Origin: Lachnoclostridium sp. UBA5890
Lineage (GTDB): Bacteria; Bacillota; Clostridia; Lachnospirales; Lachnospiraceae
Direction: 5' to 3'
DNA: 64,000 nucleotides
Assembly: GCA_002431395.1 (NCBI GenBank)
Contig: DJEU01000032.1
Span: 186,001 to 250,000 of the forward strand
Shown here piece after piece: positions 26,979-34,741 of the stretch (the stretch's first letter is position 1; the number at the start of each line of letters is the position of its first letter). Below the pieces are notes generated by a model. The model worked only from the letters and a program-made list of their open reading frames with translations. It was not told the DNA's origin and searched no databases. The position numbers and the translations under genes are program-made.

Positions 26979-27577
26979 CCATTACCTCGGCGGGTTCCAT
27001 AACCACTCATAATGCGCGCAATCTCTGCTTCCAACTCTTCTTCACTGCCATCATTGTGGATCAACCGGTCACAATGCCGCTTCAAAAACGACGCAGAAAC
27101 CTGCTTCTGCATAATACTTTCAGCCCGTTTACGCGAATATCCGCGGGATTCCTGCAGCCGCTTAAAGCGCAGGGTATCCTCCGTCAATATTCCCCAGACT
27201 TCATTGCAGAGTTTATCCAGTCCGCTCTCATAAAGAATGGCACTTTCGACAAAAAACAAATTATCCTCGCCGTATTTTGCCGCCTGCGTGGCAATCTCTT
27301 CCCACACGACAGGGTGAATGATCTCATTGAGCATTCCCAGTTGTCTGTCATTGGAATATACAATTTTCCCCAGTCTTGTGCGGTCGATCGCGCCGTTTTC
27401 ATCGCAGATCTCCTTCCCAAAATGAGCTAAAATTTTCTCGTAGGCCTCCGTTCCCTGTTCCATCGCCTGATGTCCCAGTTCATCTGCCATACAGATACGT
27501 ACTTTTTCGTATTGTTTCAATATCGAAAGAACGGTAGATTTACCACTGCCTACTCCTCCCGCCATTCCTATGATCAT
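26969..27577 (-). CDS. coaE: Dephospho-CoA kinase
   Basis: 202 aa, normal length. The P-loop GMAGGVGSGKST is at residues 4-15, the lid region RLQESRGYSRKRAESIM near 140 and the substrate helix HPVVWEEI near 92. It phosphorylates the 3-prime hydroxyl of dephospho-CoA in the last step of CoA synthesis. The gene follows polA by 34 nt, a common arrangement in Firmicutes (polA-coaE). GGAGG lies 7 nt before the ATG. Confidence 0.93.
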   Translation of the reverse strand: MIIGMAGGVGSGKSTVLSILKQYEKVRICMADELGHQAMEQGTEAYEKILAHFGKEICDENGAIDRTRLGKIVYSNDRQLGMLNEIIHPVVWEEIATQAAKYGEDNLFFVESAILYESGLDKLCNEVWGILTEDTLRFKRLQESRGYSRKRAESIMQKQVSASFLKRHCDRLIHNDGSEEELEAEIARIMSGYGTRRGNGGK

Positions 27578-27611
27578 GGTCTTCCTCCTTCGTTACAGTC
27601 CTGTGCTGTTT

Positions 27612-30305
27612 CTATTTTGCCTCATACCAGGTCGTGCCCTGCTTCACATCGGCGATCAACGGCACTTTCAGCGTTGCCGCATGAATCATTTCCTCATTCA
27701 GAATATGGGACACTTCCTCAATTTCCTCTATTTTTGTCTCAACCAAAAGTTCATCATGAATCTGCAAAATCAGACGCGACTGCATGTTTTCTTTCCGCAG
27801 TCTCGCATCCACACGGTTCATTGCAATCTTTATAATGTCTGCAGCCGTTCCCTGAATCGGTGAATTCATCGCAATTCGCTCTCCAAACTGGCGCTGCATG
27901 AAATTCTTTGCAGACAATTCCGGAATCGGACGGCGGCGGCCGTAAAGAGAAGTCACATACCCTTTACTTTTTCCCATTTCCACCAGCGAATCCATATACT
28001 CTTTCACTTTTGGATACGTTGCAAAATAATCGTTTATATACTGTTCTGCCTGTTTTTTCGTGATCCCAAGATCCCTCGACAGACCGAAACCACTGATTCC
28101 ATACACAATTCCAAAGTTTACTGCTTTCGCATCCCGTCTCTGCATCGGAGTAACTTCATCATATGGCACGTGAAATACGAGGGATGCCGTTGTCTGGTGT
28201 ACATCTGCATTCTCCTTGTACGCCTCGATCAGTTTTTCATCACCCGACATATGTGCCAGCACACGAAGCTCGATCTGGGAATAATCGGCATCCAAAAATA
28301 CACAGCCTTCCTTCGGAACAAATACTTTACGGATCTGTCTGCCGAGTTCCATTCGAATTGGAATATTTTGTAAATTTGGTTCCGTACTGCTCAAGCGTCC
28401 GGTCGCCGTAATCGTCTGATTAAAGGTCGTGCGGATCCGTCCATCCATATCGATGTAAACAGACAATCCGTCTGCATAGGTCGACTTTAATTTTGTCAGC
28501 TGACGGTATTCCAGTATTTTTTCTACTATCGGGCTTTCAAAACGCAGTTTTTCCAGCACTTCTGCTGAAGTCGAATACCCGGTCTTCGTTTTCTTTCCAT
28601 ATGGCATCCGAAGTTTTTCAAATAAAATGACACCGAGCTGCTTTGGCGAATTGATATTAAATTCTTCGCCGGCAAGATCATAGATTTCCTGCTCCAGCAC
28701 GTCAATCCGTTCTCCCAGTTTTTCACTGTACTGGCGCAGAGCTTCTCGTTTTACATATATTCCCTCCTGCTCCATGCGGTACAACGTAAATACCAGCGGC
28801 ATCTCGATCTCTTCAAATAACTCATACGACTTCATCGTCTTTAGTTTGCGGTGTAACGGTTTATACGAAAGGAACGAGACAAGGGCACAGTAACAGGCAT
28901 AATTTGTCACATCTTCCGGCTGTGCCTGCCACATCTGGTACAATGTCTTCTTTCCAAACATCTGGGAATACGACGGCATAACAAATTCCGCATATTCTGC
29001 ACTGATATCTTCTTCCTCAAATCCTTTCTGTACCGGATAAACCAGATAGGCTGCCACACTCGTGTCAAAGCATTTCTTTTCGTCCAGTTCCGGCAGTTCC
29101 GGCAACTGTTTTTTTAAGTCATTGGTAATAAATGTCACGCCCGCTTCTTTGGCACGCTCCAGTTCGTCTTTTACAGCCTGCTCCGATAATTCGCCGCCTA
29201 TAGCAAAGAACGAGACCTTTTCTCCATCCGCAGTAATGGCTCCGGCAAACAGACTTCCCTCTTCTTCCATAAATAACGTCATCTGGCCATCGGTCTGCCC
29301 GTCTTTATCTGCCTTTTCTTTGCAGAGCAGCTTAAATGACAGCATCCCCTTTGCAATGCAGTCATCTACGCAGCTGTGCAGCTGTGCAGCACGTTGGATC
29401 GTTTCAAATTTATCTTCCACCGCCGCATTGTTTTTCGTATCTTTTTCAAACCGGTTCATCAAGGACTTAAATTCCAAGACACTGATCTTTTCATAGGCTT
29501 CCGGTGTAAACATTTCCTGCATTCTGCACTCTTCTAATTTTACCCCCAGCTTGCAGTCCGTTTTGATTGTTGCCAGTTTTTTACTGAGAAGAGCCAGTTT
29601 TGTATTGTTTTTTACGGCTTCTTTGGCACGGTTTGGTGTGATTTCTTCGACATGCGCGATGGCATTTTCAACCGTTCCAAATAATGTCAATATTTTTACC
29701 GCCGTTTTTGGTCCGACTCCCGGAACTCCCGGAATATTGTCAGAAGAATCTCCCATCAGTCCTTTGAGGTCAATGATCTGCTCCGGTGTGACACCGTATT
29801 CTTCGATAACCTGTGGACGATTGTAATCCAAAACAATCGTTTTTCCGCCTTTTGTCTTCGGGATGCGCACCTTGATCTTATCCGTCGCCAGCTGCAAAAG
29901 GTCGCGGTCCCCGGAAACCACTGAGACTTCCATCCCCTGCGCTTCTCCGGTCTTTGCCATCGTTCCGAGGATGTCATCGGCTTCGATCCCCGCCTGCTCT
30001 TTCATTTGAATGTTCATGGAAGAAAGGATTTCTTTTAATACCGGAATCTGTTCTCTGAGTTCTCCCGGCATCGGTTTTCTTGTCCCTTTGTACTCATCGA
30101 ACATTTCATGGCGGAATGTCGGTGCTTTGACATCAAACGCCACCAAAAGATGAGTCGGATTTTCCTCATCCAAAATTTTCAGTAAAATATTCAAAAATCC
30201 ATAGATGGCATTCGTATGCAGTCCTTCGCGGTTTGTCAGATCCGGCACCCCGTAAAAGGCACGGTTTACAATACTGTTTCCATCGATCAATACAAGCTTG
30301 TCCAC
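27612..30305 (-). CDS. polA: DNA polymerase I
   Basis: 897 aa. It has an N-terminal 5-prime flap nuclease (AFDVKAPTFRHEMFDEYKG, VSGDRDLLQL, then a helix-hairpin-helix with GVPGVGPKTA) and C-terminal polymerase motifs A (DADYSQIELRVLAHMSGDE), B (RRDAKAVNFGIVYGISGFGL) and C (QIHDELLVE). In the middle region the exonuclease signatures are absent: no DxE near the start of the domain, and YACYCALV stands where YxxxD is expected. Proofreading is therefore likely lost, as in other Firmicutes Pol I. The start is GTG with AGGA about 9 nt upstream. Confidence 0.95.
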   Translation of the reverse strand: MDKLVLIDGNSIVNRAFYGVPDLTNREGLHTNAIYGFLNILLKILDEENPTHLLVAFDVKAPTFRHEMFDEYKGTRKPMPGELREQIPVLKEILSSMNIQMKEQAGIEADDILGTMAKTGEAQGMEVSVVSGDRDLLQLATDKIKVRIPKTKGGKTIVLDYNRPQVIEEYGVTPEQIIDLKGLMGDSSDNIPGVPGVGPKTAVKILTLFGTVENAIAHVEEITPNRAKEAVKNNTKLALLSKKLATIKTDCKLGVKLEECRMQEMFTPEAYEKISVLEFKSLMNRFEKDTKNNAAVEDKFETIQRAAQLHSCVDDCIAKGMLSFKLLCKEKADKDGQTDGQMTLFMEEEGSLFAGAITADGEKVSFFAIGGELSEQAVKDELERAKEAGVTFITNDLKKQLPELPELDEKKCFDTSVAAYLVYPVQKGFEEEDISAEYAEFVMPSYSQMFGKKTLYQMWQAQPEDVTNYACYCALVSFLSYKPLHRKLKTMKSYELFEEIEMPLVFTLYRMEQEGIYVKREALRQYSEKLGERIDVLEQEIYDLAGEEFNINSPKQLGVILFEKLRMPYGKKTKTGYSTSAEVLEKLRFESPIVEKILEYRQLTKLKSTYADGLSVYIDMDGRIRTTFNQTITATGRLSSTEPNLQNIPIRMELGRQIRKVFVPKEGCVFLDADYSQIELRVLAHMSGDEKLIEAYKENADVHQTTASLVFHVPYDEVTPMQRRDAKAVNFGIVYGISGFGLSRDLGITKKQAEQYINDYFATYPKVKEYMDSLVEMGKSKGYVTSLYGRRRPIPELSAKNFMQRQFGERIAMNSPIQGTAADIIKIAMNRVDARLRKENMQSRLILQIHDELLVETKIEEIEEVSHILNEEMIHAATLKVPLIADVKQGTTWYEAK

Positions 30306-30388
30306 AAAAATACGTCCTTTCTTCTTTCACTAACATAGGAAAGACGCGGGTACCCGAAAAAGCACCTCGCGCCTCTCCTCATTCTGTC

Positions 30389-32083
30389 TTACTCTACCGA
30401 AATAAAGTAATAATAAACCGGCTGTCCACCGTTTTCAATCTCTACTTCAAGATCTTCATCTTCCGCGCAGATCTTTTCTGCGATCTCTCTAGCCTGCTCT
30501 TCCGAACCATCCTCCCCATAATAAATGGTGATCAAGGCACTGTCCGGTGTCAGCAGTTTATGGATCAGTTCCACGGTCGTCTCAACGATATCTTTTCCTA
30601 CCGCTTCAATCGTCTTATCACTGAGTCCCATGAAATCTCCCTCTGAGATCTCTTTGCCGTCAATCGTCGTATCACGCACTGCGTATGTCACCTGACCGGA
30701 ACGAACCTCGTCGAGTGCCTCTATCATCGCACGCTCATTTTCCTCCGGTGAATTTCCGTCGATATACTGAATCATCGCCGTAATTCCCTGTGGAATATTT
30801 TTCGTCGGAATCACGACGATTTTTTTATCTTCCGTCAGACTCTTCGCCTGATTTGCCGCAAGAATAATATTGGAATTATTTGGCATGATGTAAATGGTAT
30901 CTGCATTTATCTGCTCAATTGCCTCTAATATGTCTTCCGTGCTCGGATTCATCGTCTGGCCGCCCTCAATGATAACGTCCACACCAAGTTCCGTAAAAAT
31001 CTCACTCAAACCGGTTCCTGCCGAAACACAGATAAATCCTTCCGGTTTTCTTGGTTTTTCCTGCACGCTCTCCATTTTCTTTAATTCTTCTTCCGCTGCT
31101 TTCGCAACGGCTTTTTCATTGGACATAATGACACGTTCATTATGTTCTTCTCGCATATTATCAATCTTCATGCGCGTCAATTCTCCGTAGCTGAGTCCTT
31201 TCTGGATCGCAAGTCCCGGATCATTGGTATGCACATGGACTTTTACGAGATCTTCATCTGCCACACAGACGATAGAGTCTCCAATATTTTCCAAATATTG
31301 CTTAAACTCAATCTCATCTTCACTCGTAAATTCTGCTCCATTGAGCATAACGATAAATTCCGTACAGTAACCGAATTTGATGTTCTCCGTCTCGATTCCC
31401 GTCGCACCGGCTCCTGTCGTCACCGGGCCACCGGCTGCTTTTTTGACCGGCTCATAAGCAATCTCTTTTCCCAAAAGGGCATCCAGGATTCCCTCCATGA
31501 TCGTTACCAGACCTTTTCCTCCGGAATCGACCACACCGGCTTCTTTCAGTACCGGAAGCATCTCCGGTGTCCGGTCGAGAGTCTCATTCATTTCACGGAT
31601 AACCTTCTCTAAAAACTCTGCCGGATCTTCGCTCTTTGGTGCCAGCTGTGCCGCTTTTTCCGCACCTGCCTTGGCAACCGTAAGGATTGTACCTTCTTTT
31701 GGTTTCATTACTGCTTTGTACGCAGAATCCACCGCTTTTTCAAAGGCTTTTCCCAGCACATACACATCAGCCTCTTCCACCTCGCGAAGTACGCGGGTAA
31801 ATCCTCGGAACAACTGGGAAAGAATAACACCCGAGTTTCCGCGTGCGCCACGAAGCGATCCACTTGAGATTGCCTTACAGATGGTCTCCATCGAAGGCTC
31901 TTCCAAGGCTGCCACATCGTCTGCGGCAGACATGATTGTCATCGTCATATTGGTTCCGGTATCGCCATCGGGCACCGGAAAGACATTTAATTCATTAATG
32001 TATTCTTTTTTTGCCTGAAGCGCCGCAGCTCCGGCAAGAAAACATTTTCTCACCAGTGCAGCGTCAATCTTTTTTACGCTCAC
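30389..32083 (-). CDS. fakA: DAK2/DegV-like fatty acid kinase subunit (YloV/FakA type)
   Basis: 564 aa. The N-terminal DAK2 (DhaL-like) domain of about 200 aa carries the ATP-metal motif NVFPVPDGDTGTNM. The central and C-terminal regions are the YloV type. The family phosphorylates fatty acids bound by a separate FakB/DegV protein for incorporation into phospholipid. Synteny with the Asp23 gene upstream (43-nt gap) matches yloU-yloV. The start codon is GTG with GGAGG 9 nt upstream. The FakB partner is not in the window. Confidence 0.88.
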   Translation of the reverse strand: MSVKKIDAALVRKCFLAGAAALQAKKEYINELNVFPVPDGDTGTNMTMTIMSAADDVAALEEPSMETICKAISSGSLRGARGNSGVILSQLFRGFTRVLREVEEADVYVLGKAFEKAVDSAYKAVMKPKEGTILTVAKAGAEKAAQLAPKSEDPAEFLEKVIREMNETLDRTPEMLPVLKEAGVVDSGGKGLVTIMEGILDALLGKEIAYEPVKKAAGGPVTTGAGATGIETENIKFGYCTEFIVMLNGAEFTSEDEIEFKQYLENIGDSIVCVADEDLVKVHVHTNDPGLAIQKGLSYGELTRMKIDNMREEHNERVIMSNEKAVAKAAEEELKKMESVQEKPRKPEGFICVSAGTGLSEIFTELGVDVIIEGGQTMNPSTEDILEAIEQINADTIYIMPNNSNIILAANQAKSLTEDKKIVVIPTKNIPQGITAMIQYIDGNSPEENERAMIEALDEVRSGQVTYAVRDTTIDGKEISEGDFMGLSDKTIEAVGKDIVETTVELIHKLLTPDSALITIYYGEDGSEEQAREIAEKICAEDEDLEVEIENGGQPVYYYFISVE

Positions 32084-32126
32084 TCTCTTTGACCTCCAAA
32101 TATCAACACTAGTATCCTCTCATCCA

Positions 32127-32483
32127 TCAGTCAACCACTTTGACATCTTCTACGCGCACAATGATCTTGCCGACTTCCATTCCGGTAAATTCTTCGACTT
32201 TATATTTGACACTTTCTACCAGATTTTCTGCAACGGTCATAATGCTCACACCATAAGCTACGATGATGCGAAGTTCGATATAGAGTTTATTGTCCTTTAC
32301 ATTCACATAGACACCGTGGCGAATGCTGTCTTTTTTCAGCAGTTTGACAATACCATCTTTCATATTTACAGAGGCCATGCCGACTACTCCGGCACATTCC
32401 ACTGCGGCAGAACCGGCATATTTTGCCAGTACATCTTCATCTACGAGAATTTTTCCCATCTCGTTATCAAGTTCACCCTTCAT
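32127..32483 (-). CDS. Asp23/Gls24 family protein (YloU-like)
   Basis: 118 aa from the ATG with GGAGGG upstream. The reading frame is open much further upstream, but that stretch overlaps promoters and has no ribosome-binding site. The Asp23 fold is marked by CAGVVGMA and GVYVNVKDNKLYIELRIIVAYG. Family members are cytoplasmic, envelope-stress-linked proteins. It is the first gene of the operon with fakA, polA and coaE, with a clear promoter and a palindrome over it. Confidence 0.92.
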   Translation of the reverse strand: MKGELDNEMGKILVDEDVLAKYAGSAAVECAGVVGMASVNMKDGIVKLLKKDSIRHGVYVNVKDNKLYIELRIIVAYGVSIMTVAENLVESVKYKVEEFTGMEVGKIIVRVEDVKVVD

Positions 32484-32519
32484 ATTGACCCTCCATTCAC
32501 TCAAAATATAGTTATTTTT

Positions 32520-32548
32520 ATTGTACACCAAAACGTGAAAAAAATCAA
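32520..32548 (-). promoter_or_regulatory. Promoter of the Asp23 operon
   Basis: -35 TTGATT (32543-32548), 17-nt spacer, -10 TACAAT (32520-32525) on the minus strand. One arm of a 12-bp palindrome lies in the spacer. Confidence 0.7.
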
Positions 32549-32574
32549 TTCTTTCCCAATTCTTTTCACGTTTT
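32530..32574. promoter_or_regulatory. 12-bp inverted repeat between divergent promoters
   Basis: AAAACGTGAAAA (32530-32541) is the exact reverse complement of TTTTCACGTTTT (32563-32574), with 21 nt between. The arms overlap the Asp23 promoter on one side and a weaker plus-strand promoter on the other. A shared operator is the simplest reading; a hairpin terminator is unlikely because both genes point away from it. Confidence 0.55.
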
Positions 32575-32593
32575 TTGAGAAAAAGAATAGAAT
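32565..32593 (+). promoter_or_regulatory. Possible promoter of the small plus-strand gene
   Basis: -35 TTCACG (32565-32570), 17-nt spacer, -10 TAGAAT (32588-32593), about 35 nt upstream of the start codon. The -35 is weak. Confidence 0.35.
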
Positions 32594-32628
32594 AGTAGTA
32601 ACTTCTCCTTTGTGCATGACAGGCGATT

Positions 32629-32769
32629 ATGAAAAAATTACTCGGTTTTATCCTATTCTGGATCGGCATCGGCATGGCGGTCATGCTCTTTATCACAAAT
32701 GGTTTTCTCGCCATTTGTATTATACTGCTCTGTCTGATCCTTGGTTACAACCTCTTTACTTCCTGCTGA
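32629..32769 (+). CDS. Small hydrophobic membrane protein, 46 aa
   Basis: 46 aa, MKKLLGFILFWIGIGMAVML at the N terminus, then ITNGFLAICIILLCLILGYN and NLFTSC. Two hydrophobic helices are separated by a short turn (TNG) with two positive residues at the start, which suggests an N-in, C-in hairpin in the membrane. AGG lies about 6 nt before the ATG. It is divergent from the Asp23 gene and convergent with rpmB. Regular codon use, a proper stop and membrane-like periodicity support a real gene, although it is short. I believe similar small proteins occur in other Clostridia but cannot confirm it here. Confidence 0.6.
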   Translation: MKKLLGFILFWIGIGMAVMLFITNGFLAICIILLCLILGYNLFTSC

Positions 32770-32786
32770 AAATATTTCCGAACGTC

Positions 32787-32819
32787 AAAAAAGCCAACCA
32801 CTGTTTCCAGTCATTGGCT
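32787..32819 (-). terminator. rpmB terminator
   Basis: AGCCAA...TTGGCT stem (32792-32819; about 11 bp with two mismatches and a TTTC loop), followed on the minus strand by a T-run (32787-32791). It lies 25 nt after the rpmB stop. Confidence 0.7.
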
Positions 32820-32843
32820 CTCTTATTCTAAGTATAGAGTGGA

Positions 32844-33029
32844 CTATGCTCTTTCCACTTTTCCTGAACGAAGGCAGGAAGTACAAACGTACATCTTCTT
32901 CGTTCCACCATTCACCTTAACTCTAACCGATTTCAAATTAGATTTCCACATTTTGTTGCTTCTTCTATGAGAATGGCTGACAGCGTTACCGAAATGTACA
33001 CTCTTATCACAAACTGCACACTTTGCCAT
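32844..33029 (-). CDS. rpmB: 50S ribosomal protein L28
   Basis: 61 aa from the ATG with AGAAGGAGG upstream. The protein starts MAKCAVCDKSVHFGNAVSHS and keeps both cysteine pairs (CAVC and CTSC), so it is the zinc-binding form. It is part of the large ribosomal subunit. It is transcribed alone from its own promoter and terminator, opposite to the 46-codon gene. Confidence 0.97.
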   Translation of the reverse strand: MAKCAVCDKSVHFGNAVSHSHRRSNKMWKSNLKSVRVKVNGGTKKMYVCTSCLRSGKVERA

Positions 33030-33097
33030 GAAAAGCACCTCCTTCTATAAAATCTTATGTCAAAACCTTATTTTTTTGTTTCACACACAACACGACT

Positions 33098-33126
33098 ATT
33101 TTATCAAATCTTTTGATAGAATGCAA
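33098..33126 (-). promoter_or_regulatory. rpmB promoter
   Basis: -35 TTGCAT (33121-33126), 17-nt spacer, -10 TAAAAT (33098-33103) on the minus strand. A TATCAAA/TTTTGATA dyad lies in the spacer. Confidence 0.65.
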
Positions 33127-33169
33127 GAAAAAAATTCAATTTTTTTGATTTTTTTTCGTTATTCGCATT

Positions 33170-33538
33170 TTATTCTCCGTCTTTTTCGTCTTTCTCGTTC
33201 TTTTTGGAGAATTTTTCCACAAATTCCGGAACCATATCCAGCAGTTTTGTAATGCCATCCTGGTTCTTTACATTGACAAGACGGGAAGTTCCATCTTTGA
33301 TCACAAGTACGGCACTTGGCTGGATCTTTCCACCCATTCCACCGCCGCCGTTATTCTTTTTCGCACTATCGTCAGAAAATGCGCCGGCTGCGACACCAAA
33401 ACTTACATCGACAAGCGGAAGTACGATCGTACCATCCTCAAAACGCACCGCATCTCCGATGACGGTCTTTGTCGTAATAAAATTGTCCATCCCTTTAAAC
33501 AGAGATTCTACCGTATTGTTAAAACTGTTGTCACTCAT
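33170..33538 (-). CDS. gerW: GerW family sporulation protein (YtfJ)
   Basis: 122 aa from the ATG with GAGG 8 nt upstream. The family features are visible: VIGDAVRFEDGTIVLPLVDV, the Gly-rich GGGGMGGKIQP segment and VLVIKDG. GerW/YtfJ is needed for proper spore germination in Bacillus. It directly follows a DUF2953 gene (10-nt gap), the same order as ytfI-ytfJ. A charged Lys/Glu tail ends the protein. This is good evidence that the host forms spores or derives from a spore former. Confidence 0.93.
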   Translation of the reverse strand: MSDNSFNNTVESLFKGMDNFITTKTVIGDAVRFEDGTIVLPLVDVSFGVAAGAFSDDSAKKNNGGGGMGGKIQPSAVLVIKDGTSRLVNVKNQDGITKLLDMVPEFVEKFSKKNEKDEKDGE

Positions 33539-33548
33539 TTTCATTTCC

Positions 33549-34379
33549 TCACTTTCCGAATGCTTGATCGATCCATCGTTTGATATCCGGATCCAGATAT
33601 CCGCGGATCACGAGACGCACCATGTAGATCAGCCGCGCCTTTCCCTTTACATAACCATCTGCTTGAAACCGCTTTTCCTCAAATTCAGGGCAGATCCGGA
33701 GTCCCTCCGTATAAGCCAGAGGTACCATACTCACAGCTCCTAAAACCCAGCCTGTCGTACAGGGATCGCCTGTCCCAAATACAACCTTGCCGTCGATTTC
33801 CTCCGGTGCCATGTACTGAAGCAGCGCAAGCAGTTCTTTTTTTACTGTCCGGATCCCACGTTTGTTTGCCGGATCCTTTATAAACGTAATTATACTTGAT
33901 ATCTTGTCAAATGAAAAGCCTTTTTTCTTTCTTTTTTTCTTCTTTTTCTTTGGTGGATCTGTTCTGTCCCCGGGTACCGGTTTCTCTGCCAGTGGATTTT
34001 CCTGAACGCGTTCATCCGAAAAATCGGTCGTCACGATAACTCCTTTCTCCAACTCTTCCCGCGGAGTTTCCTTGGTTTCTTCCTTCTTTTCTGTTGTTTT
34101 TTTCGTTCGCCGGAAAAATGCAGGAACTTTCCGGAGCTTGTCAAGCGGGATTCCGAAAAAGCGGATACGGATGCCGCTTTCCATCGTTTCCTGAACGATA
34201 TAAATGGCGCGCAGAAGCCAGCTGATCTGACACCGCACCTGAATTTCGTCTTTCGTTTCCACTGTAACCCGGTATCTCACCGGCACAAACAGCGCCGCAC
34301 ACAGAAGGAGCACGCAGAGTGCCAGCAGAACCAGTAAGATCATACCAATTGTTTTGAGTATGGCAACTACAACTGCCAC
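33549..34379 (-). CDS. DUF2953 membrane protein (YtfI-like)
   Basis: 276 aa. An N-terminal transmembrane helix (about residues 8-30, MILLVLLALCVLLLCAALF) is followed by VRYRVTVETKDEIQV, a charged linker with a lysine run (PPKKKKKKRKKKG, about 148-160) and the conserved C-terminal DUF2953 segment (VVFGTGDPCTTGWVLG). The family is sporulation-associated and adjacent to GerW. The start is GTG and the GGAGG is unusually far (about 13 nt), so the true start is uncertain by a few codons. Confidence 0.85.
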   Translation of the reverse strand: MAVVVAILKTIGMILLVLLALCVLLLCAALFVPVRYRVTVETKDEIQVRCQISWLLRAIYIVQETMESGIRIRFFGIPLDKLRKVPAFFRRTKKTTEKKEETKETPREELEKGVIVTTDFSDERVQENPLAEKPVPGDRTDPPKKKKKKRKKKGFSFDKISSIITFIKDPANKRGIRTVKKELLALLQYMAPEEIDGKVVFGTGDPCTTGWVLGAVSMVPLAYTEGLRICPEFEEKRFQADGYVKGKARLIYMVRLVIRGYLDPDIKRWIDQAFGK

Positions 34380-34396
34380 TCTACATCACCTTCCTC

Positions 34397-34741
34397 CTAT
34401 CTTAAAAAATCCTTCTTTTCAAATATCTGTTTCGGAGAAAACTCCTCCGATGCCGCATAGCCTTCGCATAAAATCTGCTCAACGACCGATACCGCCGCAT
34501 CGTAATCCGAAGTCACGCCAATGACATAAAGTTCCTTCTGTCCATAATATTTGAAAAACAATTGATCGGTATTCATGATTTCAAAAAGATTTTTATCATT
34601 TTCGGCAAGCGTAATGATATAAAAGCTCTTTTTCCATGGAAGTTTTTGGAAAACGCTTCGTTCTTCAATGATTTTTTTGCACTTTTTTTCCTGCTTTCGA
34701 ACCTTTTCGTCCATGTAAAGGTCTTTGTACCAAAAAATCAT
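34397..34741 (-). CDS. Conserved-looking protein of unknown function, 114 aa
   Basis: 114 aa, soluble, no recognised domain. It has a lysine-rich N-terminal helix (MDEKVRKQEKKCKKIIEE) followed by an alpha/beta stretch (FYIITLAENDKNLFEI, ELYVIGVTSDYDAAVSVVEQIL). Its ATG overlaps the stop of the preceding 466-aa gene as ATGA and GGAGG lies just upstream, so it is a translated operon member. The downstream genes are DUF2953 and gerW, which hints at a spore- or envelope-related role (weak inference). Confidence 0.7.
   Translation of the reverse strand: MIFWYKDLYMDEKVRKQEKKCKKIIEERSVFQKLPWKKSFYIITLAENDKNLFEIMNTDQLFFKYYGQKELYVIGVTSDYDAAVSVVEQILCEGYAASEEFSPKQIFEKKDFLR

Noticed and set aside
32484..32714. 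Longer start for the Asp23 protein
   Set aside because: The upstream stretch contains both divergent promoters and the palindrome, and the family length fits the 118-aa start.
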